DNA of 64,000 nucleotides from Comamonas testosteroni TK102 (GTDB lineage Bacteria > Pseudomonadota > Gammaproteobacteria > Burkholderiales > Burkholderiaceae_C), in assembly GCF_000739375.1 (NCBI RefSeq), contig NZ_CP006704.1, forward strand, positions 1,178,001 through 1,242,000, given 5' to 3'. The notes beneath the pieces were generated by a model. It was not told where the DNA came from, made no database searches, and was given only the letters and a program-made list of their open reading frames with translations. Below are positions 47,645 to 57,633 of the stretch, one piece after another. The first letter of the stretch is position 1. Every line of letters starts with the position of its first letter. Position numbers and translations under genes: made by a program.

Positions 47645-48354
47645 GTGTCAGTCTGCAAAATTTGGGCATCAGCTGCGCGTACGGCAGCAATGAAGCGGTG
47701 AATCTTGTGGGCATCCTTGATGCCTTTGAGGGGCTTGCCGTCGGGGCCGTCGGCCTCGACACCAGAGCTCACATCAACGGCCAGAGACAACCCGCGAGGG
47801 CGCACTTGCAAGATGCCATCGGTCACGTTTGCAGGCGTGAGTCCACCAGACAAAACGAGGTGAGAGTCGACGCTTGTTGGCAGAAGTGACCAATTGAATG
47901 CCTTGCCGCCGCCACCATAACCATCGACATGGGCGTCGAGAAGGATGGCTTGGGCCTTTGAATAACGTTGGGCATATTCTACGAGGTCAAACTGGGCCGC
48001 ATCGTCTCCAAGGGGTATGCGCGCCGCGCGCAACCAGGGCTGGACGCCCCGGGTGGAGGCTTCGCAATCCGTTGCCGATTCATCACCGTGAAATTGCACG
48101 CAGGCGTTTGGTATCTGGTCGCAGGCAGCTATCACATTGGTAGCTGTTTCATTCACAAAGAGCAAAACAGGTGTGACAAAGGGTGGCAGTCGCCGGGCCA
48201 GCTCGGCCGCGCGCTGCAGCGTCACGGCACGCGGGCTTGGCGCATAGAGCACGAAGCCGATGGCATCGGCGCCGGCGGCCACCGCGGTGTCGACATCCTG
48301 CTCGCGGGTCAGGCCGCAGATCTTGATGCGGGTGCGGGAGGCAAGTGAAGGCAT
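47569..48354 (-). CDS. trpF: Phosphoribosylanthranilate isomerase with extended C-terminus
   Basis: TrpF isomerises phosphoribosylanthranilate in tryptophan synthesis. The 261-residue TIM barrel has the catalytic Cys13 in KICGLT and the C-terminal Asp in [10 protein letters not shown]. The normal domain ends near FIAAVRAAD (about 229); a further 32 residues, rich in Ala, Thr and Pro, follow and the stop lies 76 bases inside trpB. The ATG at 48354 is chosen ([16 protein letters not shown]). Confidence 0.95.
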   Translation of the reverse strand: MPSLASRTRIKICGLTREQDVDTAVAAGADAIGFVLYAPSPRAVTLQRAAELARRLPPFVTPVLLFVNETATNVIAACDQIPNACVQFHGDESATDCEASTRGVQPWLRAARIPLGDDAAQFDLVEYAQRYSKAQAILLDAHVDGYGGGGKAFNWSLLPTSVDSHLVLSGGLTPANVTDGILQVRPRGLSLAVDVSSGVEADGPDGKPLKGIKDAHKIHRFIAAVRAADAQILQTDTCLNTSIPTPTAISAATAAASPAKP

Positions 48355-48396
48355 GACTAATCCCTGGCGTTGCAGCAATCGTTGGCAGGTGGCCGC

Positions 48397-49227
48397 TCAG
48401 GGCAGCCAGGCAAACGGGGGTGTGTCGGCAGGCAGACCCCAGCGTGTATCGTAAATGGGGCCGAGAAAGTACAGGCCGTCAGGGGAGAAGGTGGGGGCGG
48501 CCACCTCGCGCGAGCGTGCTTCCAGCACCTGCTGCATCCATTCCACGGGCTTGGAGCCCTGGCCCACGTAGATCAGGCAGCCCATGATGTTGCGGATCAT
48601 GTGGTGCAGAAAAGCGCTGCCCTCGAACTCGAAGCGCCAGTAGCCGCATTGCATCTGCGTGTCGCGCATGGGGGCCTGGCCAGCGGGGCGGTAGTGGATG
48701 TCGATGCGGCGCAGGGTCTTGACCGGGCTCTTGGCCTGGCAGCCCGCGGCGCGAAAGGACGAAAAATCATGCTCGCCCAGCAGCAGATCGGCGGCTGCGC
48801 GCATGCGCTGCGCATCCAGCGTCTGAAACACCCAGCCGACCCGGCCCTGGTCCACGCTGGGGCGCACGGGAGACTGCAGCAGCACATAGGCATAGCGACG
48901 TGCGGTGGCACAGGCGCGGGAATGGAAGCCATCCGGGCCGTCGGCCACCTCGGCCGCCCATTGCACGGCAATGTCCTTGGGCAGAAAGGTGTTGGTGCCG
49001 CGCACCCAGGAGTTGGGTGTGCGCTGCAGCCCGGTGTCAAAGTGCACGACCTGCATCAGGCCGTGCACACCCGAATCGGTGCGACCGGCACAGATGGTGG
49101 AGACTTCTTGAGCAGCAAAGCGGCCCAGGGCCGCTTCGAGTTTGTCTTGTACGGTGTTGCCATCGGGTTGGCTTTGCCAGCCGCGATAGGCCTGACCGTT
49201 GTAGCTGACGCCAAGAGCTATGCGCAT
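48397..49227 (-). CDS. truA: tRNA pseudouridine synthase A
   Basis: TruA makes pseudouridine at tRNA positions 38-40. The 276-residue enzyme starts MRIALGVSYNGQAYRGWQSQ, has the catalytic Asp51 in CAGRTDSGVHG and HHMIRNIMGCLIYVGQG near the C-terminus. It lies between fimV and trpF as in many beta- and gamma-proteobacteria. Confidence 0.97.
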   Translation of the reverse strand: MRIALGVSYNGQAYRGWQSQPDGNTVQDKLEAALGRFAAQEVSTICAGRTDSGVHGLMQVVHFDTGLQRTPNSWVRGTNTFLPKDIAVQWAAEVADGPDGFHSRACATARRYAYVLLQSPVRPSVDQGRVGWVFQTLDAQRMRAAADLLLGEHDFSSFRAAGCQAKSPVKTLRRIDIHYRPAGQAPMRDTQMQCGYWRFEFEGSAFLHHMIRNIMGCLIYVGQGSKPVEWMQQVLEARSREVAAPTFSPDGLYFLGPIYDTRWGLPADTPPFAWLP

Positions 49228-49267
49228 GGCATGGCTCCCGGCGCGGGGTCTGAATGCATCAAATCAA

Positions 49268-50759
49268 TCAACCAATCTGAGAGAGAAGGCTGTGAGCCTT
49301 GGCCTTGAGATCGCCATGGGCCTCGGCGATCACTTCCTCGATCAGTGTACGCGCTCCGTCGCTGTCGCCGATGGCATTGAACTCTTCGGCCAGGGCCAGC
49401 TTGGTTGCCAGCGGGTCCTCGGGTTCGGAGGGCGCCGGCACGGCATCGATGGTTGCGGTGTCGTCGGAGGTGCCCAGGTCCAGCGACAGGCCGCTGAGGT
49501 CGAAGGTCACCTCGGGTTGTGCAGAAGCGGCGGCGGGGCTGTCGCTCTCCTCGGCAGGCTGCTGCAAGGTCAGCGCTTCGATGTCCTGCTCTGCGCCAGG
49601 GCCCTCCTGGCTGGAAGAGAGCTCCAGCGGAGTCGTTTCCTGTCCGCTTTCCGGCTCAGGCTGGGATTGCGAGGGCAGGGCGAAGCTGTCGAGGTCGAAC
49701 TCGAGGGCATTCAGGGGGCCTGGCTCGGCGGGAGCCGGGGCTGTGACGGGTGCCGGAGCCTGAGAGGCCGTGGCGGGCAGGCTGAACGAAGCCAGATCGT
49801 CGAGGTTGAGGTTCAGGCCATTGTCTGCTGCGGGTGCCGGCTCGGATGCGCTGACAGGGGTGTCCCACTGTGCCAGTGCCGCGAAATCCTGCTCGTTGGG
49901 CAAGGAAACGGGCTCGGAGGCCACGGGCGCTGCGCTGGCCGCGGTGTCGGGCAGGCCTGCTGGCAGTTCCAGATCCATGTCGAAGTCCATGCCGGCTGGC
50001 TCCGTCGGAGGGCCTTCGCGGCTGGCCGCCGCTTCGGCGGCCTGTGCAGCAGCCAATGCCGAACCGAAGCCTACGGCTGCGGCCACGCCGCCTTGCAGCG
50101 CGGTCGATGGGGCGGTGGGGCTGAAGGTGTTGGGCGCAGCCGCTGTGCCTGCTTGCGGCTGGGGAGCGCCGCCCAGCTGGTAGGTCAGATTGTCGGGGTC
50201 CAGGATGCGGCCCTGATCGGCCAGTCGCTGCCATTCGGGGCCCTTGCCCTGGGTCAGCGCAAAGACGTTGTTGGCAACCGAGGCGTAGGCCATGCGGTCA
50301 TGGCGCTTGGCATAGATTTCAGCCAGCTTCTGGTGCAGCACCAGGCGGTTGGGGTCGGTGCGCAGCGCTTCCTTGAGGATTTCCTCGGCCTGCAGGTCGC
50401 GGCCATAGGCCAGGTAGACATCGGCTTCAGCCAGCGGGTCCACATCTCCGGCGTCGAGCTGGCTGGGAGAGTACTGCATGGACTGGCCCGACATCTGGCT
50501 GCTGCTGGTCGTGGTGTCCACGCGCTGGCCGCCGCTGGCGCCGAAGAAGGAGTCCGCCGACAGCTGGCTGTCGCCCAGCGTGCTGTCCGCGCTTGCCGCA
50601 GCGGCCTTGCGACGCTGGGAAACACGGTAGCCGCCATAGCCCAGCAGCAAGGCCAGCAGTGCCGCGCCTGCCAGCGGGATGGTGGGATCTTCCATCAGGC
50701 TGTCGATAAAGCTGGGCTCTTCGGGAATGGGGGCAGGTGCCGCCACAGGCTTGGGGGGG
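49268..50759 (-). pseudogene. fimV: FimV/HubP C-terminal part, in a different frame
   Basis: This frame of about 490 residues carries the downstream half of FimV: a membrane segment (PLAGAALLALLLGYGGYRVS), a TPR-like part (DVYLAYGRDLQAEEILKEAL), a long acidic Ala/Pro/Gln/Glu/Ser-rich region, and the FimV C-terminal domain (KLALAEEFNAIGDSDGARTL). It has no ribosome binding site of its own; the first in-frame codon here is GTG. It is joined to the upstream half at the seven-C tract at 50753-50759 and would be read in frame if the tract had eight C's or if the ribosome shifted by -1. Confidence 0.85.
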
Positions 50760-52200
50760 CAACCGGTGCCGGTGCAGGCGCTGCAGGCTCGGCTGCGGCT
50801 TGTGCCTCCGGTGCGGCCGCAGCGTCGCCAGGCTTGCCGGCCTCGGCTGGTGCAGCGCCAGCGGCCGCAGCTGTGGCTGCCACAGCATCGGCTGCCACAG
50901 CCGGCGCCGGGGCTGGTGCTGCAGGTGTTGCAGCGGCAACCGGAGCTGAAGCAGGCGCTGCCACATTGGCGGCACCGGTCGCTGGCACGGCGACGCTGGG
51001 GCCTGCCGCAGGCGCAGCTGCTGCCGGCGTGCCAGCCGCGGGAGCTGCAGCCGTACCGGCGGGTTTGGTGGCGGCCGCAATCTGGCTCAGCTCGGCCATA
51101 TTGCGCTTGAGTTCATCGGCGCGCGCAGACTGGTCGGCAGCCTGCTTTTGCTGGGCCATCTGCTCGTCGGCGGCAACGCCCTTGACGGAACCCTTGGACA
51201 GGGTCAGCTTGTCGGGGGCGGCGGTAGCGGCCTTGGCATCTGCGACATGGGCCTGAACCTGGCCGGAGGCGCTGCGCGACGCGGCTTCCACGGTGGCCAC
51301 AGGTGCAACGCCTGCGAGTTGACGGCGGAACTGGTTGAAATCCTGAGACTGGGCCGCCATGATCTGGCGTGCTTCCTTGGCCGAGGTGGCCTGGGCCGCT
51401 GCCTGATCGGGCATCTGAACCACGACGCCGCTGCGCATGCGGTTGATGTTGCCATTGACGAAGGCCTGGGGGTTGCTGCGCAGCATGGCCACCAGCATCT
51501 GGTCAAGCGAGACGCCTGCGGGCTTGTGTGCCGCAGCAAGGCGTCCGGCGGTGTCGCCGGTTCTGACGCGGACTTCGTCACCGCCAGCAGGTGCTGCAGC
51601 GGCGGCCTGGCGCTTGCGCAGCGGCTTCGCAGCGGCTTCGTCCTGGTCGCGGTCATTGCGCAGGTCCCGGCCGGTGGTGCCGACAGGGCTGGAGGCAGCC
51701 CGTGTGGTCACGGCGGCACGTGCTGGCGCTGGTGCAGGCACCGCGGCAGGCGTGGCCTGAGCCGCAGTGGTGGGCGCAGGAGCAGGGCGGCGCGTTGCCG
51801 GGGGGTCAAGCAGCAAGGTGTAGTTGCGCTGCAGCTTGCCCGATGCCCAGTTGGCATCGATCACCAGATCGACAAAGGGATCGTTGACCGGCTGAAAGCT
51901 GCTGAGCTTGAGCACGGCCGTGCCGTTGGCGCGCTTTTGCACCTGCACGCGCACCGAATTGGCAGTGCCTGTGAATTCCATGCCCTGGGCGCGGAAGGCG
52001 GCTGGCGATGCAATGGCCGCCTGCAGGCTGTCGGCTTCGGCAGCGCTGAGCTGAGGGATTTCAACCTCGGCACGCAGAGGCTCACCCAGAGCCGACTGCA
52101 CCGTGATGCGCCCCAATGCCAATGCCCATGCATCGGTGGCCGAGAGGCTTGACAGTGCGAGGGTGGCTGCGGCTAGCGCAGAGAGTTTCCAGCGTTGCAT
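50695..52200 (-). pseudogene. fimV: FimV/HubP N-terminal part, frame ends at shift
   Basis: The N-terminal half has a signal peptide (MQRWKLSALAAATLALSSLS, cleaved near TDAWA), the FimV N-terminal domain beginning LGRITVQSALGEPLRAEVEIPQL, a LysM-like segment (VRVRTGDTAGRLAA to VVVQMPDQA) and a long Ala/Pro-rich linker. FimV/HubP organises the cell pole and supports type IV pili. In this sequence the frame runs off at 50753-50759 and ends 20 residues later with a spurious tail. The full gene (49268-52200) would encode about 977 residues with one added base. The ATG at 52200 fits the signal peptide. Confidence 0.85.
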
Positions 52201-52572
52201 AGGGCTCAGACTTGATTCGTGCAGCCTACAGCCCTCTTGTTCTTGATCGGGTTTGTGGCTGCGGTGCACATAAAAAATTGGAAATTCCAGCAGGCGGCAA
52301 AGGTCTCTCGGGCCGGCGGACACAGTTTGCATTGTCAACGACGCTATTGCAATGTGAGCAAAAGCATGGCTGGCAAGGCGCTGAATTGTTGTCGATTGGC
52401 AACGAGATGAAACCTAATGTAGGTTGGCTGACGGTTTGCATTCGCCCGAATAAGCGGGCAATTGTCGCCCAAGCCCGGAGCCCGGGGATGAAAAAAGCGC
52501 CAGTCATCACGGGGATGACCGGCGCTTTGCTGCGCTGGATCAAGCCGTCAGGCGGCTTGATGGCGGCCGGTA
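52201..52572. other. fimV-asd intergenic region
   Basis: About 370 bases. It holds the asd terminator (52491-52527) and, closer to fimV, a TTGACA on the minus strand at 52331-52336 that could be a -35, but without a convincing -10. No ORF is supported. Confidence 0.5.
52491..52527 (-). terminator. Intrinsic terminator after asd
   Basis: On the minus strand GCGCCGGTCATC, a loop, and GATGACTGGCGC (one mismatch) are followed by TTTTTT. It separates asd from fimV transcription. Confidence 0.88.
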
Positions 52573-53685
52573 TCAGGCTGCCAGCAGGATGCGCAGCATG
52601 CGGCGCAGAGGCTCTGCAGCACCCCACAGCAACTGGTCGCCGATCACGAAGGCCGAGACGTACTCGGGGCCCATGTTCAGCTTGCGCACGCGACCCACGG
52701 CCACTTCCAGGCCGCCGGTGGTGGCAGCAGGAGTCAGCTCCTTGACGGTCTCGGCGCGGTCGTTGGCCACGAACTTGACCCAGGGATTGCCGGCCTTGAT
52801 CAGGGCTTCGATCTCTTCCAGGGGCAGATCCTTCTTCAGCTTCAGGGTCAGAGCCAGGCTGTGGCAGCGCATGGCGCCAATGCGCACGCACAGGCCGTCG
52901 ACGGGGATGGTGGCTTCGGTGCCGAGAATCTTGTTGACTTCGGCCTGGCCCTTCCATTCTTCCTTGGACTGGCCGTTGGGCAGCTGCGCGTCGATCCAGG
53001 GGATCAGGCCGCCGGCCAGGGGCGCGCCGAAGAATTCGGTGGGTACATCTTCGCGGATGGTCTGGGCGACCTTGCGGTCGATTTCCAGAATCGCCGAAGC
53101 AGGAGTCGCCAGCTCGTCGGCGACGGCGGCGTGCACCACGCCCATGCCCTTGAGCAGCTCGCGCATATGGTTGGCACCACCGCCCGATGCGGCCTGGTAG
53201 GTCATGGAAGAGACCCATTCCACCAGACCGGCCTTGAACAGACCGCCCAGACCCATCAGCAGGATGGAGTTGGTGCAGTTGCCGCCGATCCAGTTCTTGC
53301 CGCCGGCGGCCAGCTTTTGCTGGATCAGGTCGTCGTTGACGGGGTCCAGCACGATGACGGCGTCGCCCTCCATGCGCAGCGAGGAGGCCGCGTCAATCCA
53401 GTGACCGTTCCAGCCGGCAGCGCGGATCTTGGGGAAGACTTCCTTGGTGTAGTCGCCACCCTGGCAGGTGATGATGATGTCGCACTTGGACAGCTCGGCG
53501 ATGTCGTTGGCGTCCTTCAGCTCGGTGTGCACGGTGGCCATGGCCGGAGCCCTGCCGCCGGCATTGGAGGTGGAGAAGAACACGGGCTCGATCAGTGCGA
53601 AGTCGCCTTCGGCCTGCATACGGTCCATCAGCACGGAGCCGACCATGCCGCGCCAGCCCACCAAACCTACCAATTGCTTGCTCAT
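52573..53685 (-). CDS. asd: Aspartate-semialdehyde dehydrogenase
   Basis: Asd reduces aspartyl phosphate to aspartate semialdehyde, the branch point to lysine, threonine, methionine and diaminopimelate. The 370-residue enzyme has the cofactor motif [13 protein letters not shown] (7-19) and the active Cys137 in [17 protein letters not shown]. It is closest to the gamma-proteobacterial long form. It lies between leuB and fimV in a conserved order and ends at its own terminator. Confidence 0.97.
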   Translation of the reverse strand: MSKQLVGLVGWRGMVGSVLMDRMQAEGDFALIEPVFFSTSNAGGRAPAMATVHTELKDANDIAELSKCDIIITCQGGDYTKEVFPKIRAAGWNGHWIDAASSLRMEGDAVIVLDPVNDDLIQQKLAAGGKNWIGGNCTNSILLMGLGGLFKAGLVEWVSSMTYQAASGGGANHMRELLKGMGVVHAAVADELATPASAILEIDRKVAQTIREDVPTEFFGAPLAGGLIPWIDAQLPNGQSKEEWKGQAEVNKILGTEATIPVDGLCVRIGAMRCHSLALTLKLKKDLPLEEIEALIKAGNPWVKFVANDRAETVKELTPAATTGGLEVAVGRVRKLNMGPEYVSAFVIGDQLLWGAAEPLRRMLRILLAA

Positions 53686-53778
53686 TTGAAACGCCCTTTC
53701 AGTTTTGAAAACAGTAGCTTGAGACTGCTTCGGCCGGCTCGTCAGGGCCGGAAGGGGCGCGCGACGAACCGGGCTGGG

Positions 53779-53889
53779 TCAGCCTGTAATCGTCTTAATG
53801 GTGATTGCGCGCGCATTCACACCGGCAGTCTTTGCGGGTGTGACGATTTCGGGAGCGAAGGTGCGTGCGGCAAACATAAGAGTCGTCAT
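53779..53889 (-). CDS. Possible 36-residue small ORF upstream of asd
   Basis: It begins MTTLMFAARTFAPEIVTPAK and ends AITIKTITG. There is no strong ribosome binding site, and the codon use is acceptable but too short to judge. It lies between the possible promoter and asd, so it could be a leader peptide or chance. Confidence 0.3.
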   Translation of the reverse strand: MTTLMFAARTFAPEIVTPAKTAGVNARAITIKTITG

Positions 53890-53941
53890 TCTAGCGACTA
53901 GAGAAAAAGCTTGAAGAACTAAAAGCGCTTGAAACTCTAGT

Positions 53942-53979
53942 CAAAACGTCGAAATAAATGATTTATTTTTGACGTTTTG
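53942..53979. promoter_or_regulatory. 38-bp AT-rich palindrome upstream of asd
   Basis: Arms CAAAACGTC and GACGTTTTG (9 bp) flank a second pair AAATAAAT/ATTTATTT. It touches a possible -35 (TTGACT) of an asd promoter, which fits an operator or a binding site for a nucleoid protein. Confidence 0.5.
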
Positions 53980-54058
53980 TTTTATTTGGTGCCGAAATTT
54001 GCGTCAAACCCAAAGCCGCCGCTTACGGCGGCGGCTGGGCTTCAGCGGTTTCGGTGCC

Positions 54059-55135
54059 TCAGACGCTGGCCAGGGCCTTGACCACGGCATCGCCCATTTC
54101 ACGGGTGCTGACCTTGGTCGTGCCTTCGCTGTAGATGTCGGCAGTGCGCAGGCCGTCGGCCAGCACTTTTTGCACGGCGGCTTCGATCTTCTGGGCGGCT
54201 GCTTCCTGGCCCAGGCTGAAGCGCAGCATCATGGCGGCCGACAGAATGGTGGCCAGCGGGTTGGCGATGCCCTTGCCGGCGATGTCGGGAGCCGAGCCGT
54301 GGCTGGGTTCGTACAGGCCTTGCTTCTTGTCGTTCAGGCTGGCGCTGGGCAGCATGCCGATGGAGCCGGTCAGCATGGAGGCTTCGTCGGAGAGGATGTC
54401 GCCGAACATATTGCCGGTCACCACCACGTCGAAGCGCTTGGGTTCCTTGACCAGTTGCATGGCGGCGTTGTCCACATACATATGGTCCAGGGCCACGTCG
54501 GGGTACTGCTTGGCGACTTCGCTGACCACGTCCTTCCACAGCTGGAAGGTTTCCAGCACATTGGCCTTGTCCACGCTGGTCACGCGCTTGCTGCGCTTCT
54601 GGGCGGCCTGGAAGGCGACATGGGCGATGCGCTCGATCTCGGGGCGTGTGTAGCGCATGGTGTCGAAGGCTTCCTCGGCGCCGGGGAAATGGCCGTCGGG
54701 AGCCACACGGCGGCCGCGCGGCTGGCCGAAGTAGATGTCGCCGGTCAACTCGCGGATGATGAGGATGTCCAGGCCCGCCACCAGCTCGGGCTTGAGGCTG
54801 GAAGCGTGGGTCAGTTCCTTGTAGCAGATGGCGGGACGGAAGTTGGCGAACAGGCCCAGGGCCTTGCGCAGGCCCAGAATGGCCTGCTCGGGACGCAGGG
54901 GGCGGTCCAGCGTGTCGTACTTCCAGTCGCCCACGGCACCGAACAGGATCGCGTCGGCTTCCTGGGCCAGCTTCAGCGTGGCGGGAGGCAGGGGGTGGCC
55001 GGCAGCTTCGTAGCCGGCGCCGCCCACGGGAGCGGTTTCCATCTCCAGACCCAGATTCAGGGCCTCAAGCACCTTGACGGCTTCCGCGACGATTTCGGGA
55101 CCGATGCCATCACCGGGCAAAACTGCAATCTTCAT
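54059..55135 (-). CDS. leuB: 3-isopropylmalate dehydrogenase
   Basis: LeuB oxidises 3-isopropylmalate in leucine synthesis. The 358-residue enzyme starts [20 protein letters not shown] and has the NAD-binding region and the metal-binding Asp residues in [14 protein letters not shown]. It is preceded by the ATAGCTGC-type repeat (55154-55240) and follows leuD. Confidence 0.98.
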   Translation of the reverse strand: MKIAVLPGDGIGPEIVAEAVKVLEALNLGLEMETAPVGGAGYEAAGHPLPPATLKLAQEADAILFGAVGDWKYDTLDRPLRPEQAILGLRKALGLFANFRPAICYKELTHASSLKPELVAGLDILIIRELTGDIYFGQPRGRRVAPDGHFPGAEEAFDTMRYTRPEIERIAHVAFQAAQKRSKRVTSVDKANVLETFQLWKDVVSEVAKQYPDVALDHMYVDNAAMQLVKEPKRFDVVVTGNMFGDILSDEASMLTGSIGMLPSASLNDKKQGLYEPSHGSAPDIAGKGIANPLATILSAAMMLRFSLGQEAAAQKIEAAVQKVLADGLRTADIYSEGTTKVSTREMGDAVVKALASV

Positions 55136-55153
55136 GATGTTCCTTTGATTAAT

Positions 55154-55240
55154 TTGATAGCTACTAGCGCCTGTTATTCATAGATTTCAGATTGAATTAA
55201 TGCTGATATGCATGAATAGAAGGCGCAAGCAGCTCATTTA
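55154..55240. repeat. Large ATAGCTGC-type palindrome, family A copy 6
   Basis: Arms GATAGCTACTAGCGCCTG...TATTCAT (left) and ATGAATAGAAGGCGC...AGCAGCTC (right) enclose a 31-base AT-rich centre. It lies between leuD and leuB, immediately before the leuB ATG. Confidence 0.6.
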
Positions 55241-55281
55241 TGGGTAGCAACCTAAAAACAAGCACGCCCCAAACAAGGGGC

Positions 55282-55372
55282 ATCAAGCAAGGGCCGCCCC
55301 GCAGCGAAGATGCCGTCCCCCTTCCGATGCAACGCATCGAGAAAGGGGGAAGCCGCGCAGCGGCTCAGGGGG
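55282..55372 (-). repeat. GC-rich intergenic repeat, family B copy 4
   Basis: On the minus strand the CCCCCTGAGCCGCTGCGCGG begins at the base after the leuD TAA stop. Its second hairpin contains an extra inner stem CGATGC/GCATCG, and the 3' end reads GGGGCGGCCCTTGCTTGATG. Confidence 0.7.
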
Positions 55373-56029
55373 TTACTTCTGAATCAACGTATGCGCCAGC
55401 CAGGGCTTTTGTGCCAGGCGCTCGGCTTCGAAGGCCTTGATCTTGTCGGCATGGCGCATGGTCAGGCCGATATCGTCGAAGCCGTTGAGCAGGCAGTACT
55501 TGCGAAAGGCGATGACGTCGAAGGCGATCTCTTCGCCCTGGGGCCTCAGGATCACCTGGCGCTCCAGGTCGATGGTCAGCTCGTAGCCGGGGAAGGCCGC
55601 GACGTCGTTGAACAGCTGGTCGATCGTGGCCTCGGGCAGCACGATGGGCAGCAGACCGTTCTTGAAGCTGTTGTTGAAGAAGATGTCGGCAAAGCTGGGG
55701 GCCAGGATGGCGCGGAAACCGTACTGGTCCAGGGCCCAGGGCGCGTGCTCGCGGCTGGAGCCGCAGCCGAAGTTCTTGCGCGCGATCAGGATGCTGGCGC
55801 CCTTGAAGCGGGGCTGGTTGAGCACGAAGTCGGGGTTGGGCTTGCGGTCGGCTTCGGGTACGCCGGGCTGGCCGGGCTGGTCCAGATAGCGCCATTCGTC
55901 AAACAGGTTGGGGCCGAAGCCGGTCTTCTTGATGGACTTCAGGAACTGCTTGGGAATGATGGCGTCGGTGTCGACGTTCTCGCGGTCCATGGGGGCGACA
56001 AGGCCCTTGTGCACGGTGAATTTTTGCAT
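55373..56029 (-). CDS. leuD: 3-isopropylmalate dehydratase small subunit
   Basis: LeuD pairs with LeuC to isomerise 2- to 3-isopropylmalate. The 218-residue protein starts [20 protein letters not shown], and has [23 protein letters not shown] and [17 protein letters not shown], all typical for the aconitase swivel domain. A family B repeat lies between leuC and this gene and another directly after its stop. Confidence 0.98.
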   Translation of the reverse strand: MQKFTVHKGLVAPMDRENVDTDAIIPKQFLKSIKKTGFGPNLFDEWRYLDQPGQPGVPEADRKPNPDFVLNQPRFKGASILIARKNFGCGSSREHAPWALDQYGFRAILAPSFADIFFNNSFKNGLLPIVLPEATIDQLFNDVAAFPGYELTIDLERQVILRPQGEEIAFDVIAFRKYCLLNGFDDIGLTMRHADKIKAFEAERLAQKPWLAHTLIQK

Positions 56030-56073
56030 GGTGTGATTCCAGAATCTTCAGTCTTGGCGACGTTCGCGTCTTG

Positions 56074-56154
56074 CATCAGAGACGGCCAGCAAGGGCCGTC
56101 CCGCAGCAAAGGCCGTCGTCCCCCTTGGGGGAAGGCGCGCAGCGACTCAGGGGG
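56074..56154 (-). repeat. GC-rich intergenic repeat, family B copy 5
   Basis: On the minus strand CCCCCTGAGTCGCTGCGCGC begins at the base after the leuC TAA stop. The second hairpin is CCCCCAAGGGGG, the shortest version, and the 3' end reads GGGACGGCCCTTGCTGG. Confidence 0.7.
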
Positions 56155-57576
56155 TTACGCAAATTGACGGATGTCGACAAAGTGGCCGTGGATGGCTGCC
56201 GCAGCGGCCATGGCGGGGCTGACGAGGTGGGTGCGGCCACCGGCGCCCTGACGGCCTTCGAAGTTGCGGTTCGAGGTCGACGCACAGCGCTCGCCGGGCT
56301 CCAGGCGGTCGGCGTTCATGGCCAGGCACATGGAGCAGCCGGGTTCGCGCCATTCAAAGCCGGCGGCCTTGAAGATCTGGTCCAGGCCTTCGCGCTCGGC
56401 CTGTTCCTTGACCAGGCCGGAGCCGGGCACCACCATGGCCAGCTTGATGTTCTTGGCGACCTTCTGGCCCAGGTTCTTGACCATGGCCGCGGCTTCGCGC
56501 ATGTCTTCGATGCGGCTGTTGGTGCAGGAGCCGATGAACACCTTGTCGACAAAGATGTCGTTGATGGGCTTGCCGGGTTCCAGTGCCATATAGGTCAGCG
56601 CACGTTCGATGGCACCGCGCTTGTTGGAGTCCTTTTCCTTGTCGGGATCGGGAACGGCGGCATCGATGCCCAGCACCATTTCAGGGCTGGTGCCCCAGGT
56701 CACCTGCGGCACGATGTCGGCGGCGTTCAGCTCCACCACGCGGTCGAACTTCGCATCGGCGTCGGAATGCAGTGTCTTCCAGTAGCTGACGGCGGCATCC
56801 CACTCGCCGCCCGTGGGCGCCAGGGGGCGGCCCTTGATGTAGTTGATGGTCTTGTCGTCCACGGCGACGAGACCGGCGCGAGCGCCGCCTTCGATGGCCA
56901 TGTTGCAGACCGTCATGCGGCCTTCCACGCTCAGGTCGCGGATGGCTTCGCCGGCAAACTCGATGGTGTAGCCCGTGCCGCCGGCGGTGCCAATCTTGCC
57001 GATGATGGCCAGCACGATGTCCTTGGCGGTGATGCCGGGAGCGACCTTGCCGTTGACCTGCACCAGCATGTTCTTGGCCTTCTTGGCCAGCAGGGTCTGG
57101 GTGGCCATCACATGCTCGACCTCGGAGGTACCGATGCCATGGGCCAGCGCGCCGAAAGCACCATGGGTGGAGGTGTGGCTGTCGCCGCAGACCACGGTCA
57201 TGCCGGGCAGGGTCGCGCCTTGCTCGGGGCCCATGACGTGAACAATGCCCTGGCCCTTGTCCATGAAGGGAAAGAAGGCCGCCAAGCCGAACTCGGCAAT
57301 ATTGCTGTTCAGCGTGGTGATCTGTTCCTTGCTGATGGGGTCGGCAATGCCGTCATAGCCGCGCTCCCAGCCGTCGGTGGGGGTGTTGTGGTCGGCCGTG
57401 GCCACGACCGAGCTGACGCGCCACAGCTTTCGCCCGGCCATGCGCAGGCCTTCGAAGGCCTGGGGGCTGGTGACTTCATGCACCAGATGGCGGTCGATAT
57501 AGAGGACAGAGGTGCCGTCTTCCTCGGTGTGAACGACGTGCTCGTCAAAAATCTTGTCGTAGAGGGTGCGTCCCAT
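56155..57576 (-). CDS. leuC: 3-isopropylmalate dehydratase large subunit
   Basis: LeuC holds the [4Fe-4S] cluster of isopropylmalate isomerase. The 473-residue protein starts [15 protein letters not shown]; the cluster Cys residues lie in [10 protein letters not shown] and [10 protein letters not shown]. It has [17 protein letters not shown] and the usual length. The neighbouring LysR gene ends 57 bases upstream on the same strand and may regulate it. Confidence 0.98.
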   Translation of the reverse strand: MGRTLYDKIFDEHVVHTEEDGTSVLYIDRHLVHEVTSPQAFEGLRMAGRKLWRVSSVVATADHNTPTDGWERGYDGIADPISKEQITTLNSNIAEFGLAAFFPFMDKGQGIVHVMGPEQGATLPGMTVVCGDSHTSTHGAFGALAHGIGTSEVEHVMATQTLLAKKAKNMLVQVNGKVAPGITAKDIVLAIIGKIGTAGGTGYTIEFAGEAIRDLSVEGRMTVCNMAIEGGARAGLVAVDDKTINYIKGRPLAPTGGEWDAAVSYWKTLHSDADAKFDRVVELNAADIVPQVTWGTSPEMVLGIDAAVPDPDKEKDSNKRGAIERALTYMALEPGKPINDIFVDKVFIGSCTNSRIEDMREAAAMVKNLGQKVAKNIKLAMVVPGSGLVKEQAEREGLDQIFKAAGFEWREPGCSMCLAMNADRLEPGERCASTSNRNFEGRQGAGGRTHLVSPAMAAAAAIHGHFVDIRQFA

Positions 57577-57633
57577 GGTGGTCTCGTGAGGTTGGTTTGT
57601 TGGGAGAATTCTGTTGTTGCTTGATGCGATGTT

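Larger units (their letters stand above)
53686..54058. other. asd-leuB intergenic region
   Basis: About 370 bases. It contains a 36-codon ORF (53779-53889), a -35-like TTGACT (53939-53944, minus strand), an AT-rich palindrome (53942-53979) and a GC hairpin after leuB (54014-54036: AGCCGCCGC/GCGGCGGCT). The last is terminator-like but its T-run is weak. Confidence 0.6.

Noticed and set aside
49220..51256. 678-residue frame antisense to fimV
   Set aside because: Ala/Gly-rich shadow over the fimV Ala/Pro-rich linker; no start signal or motif.
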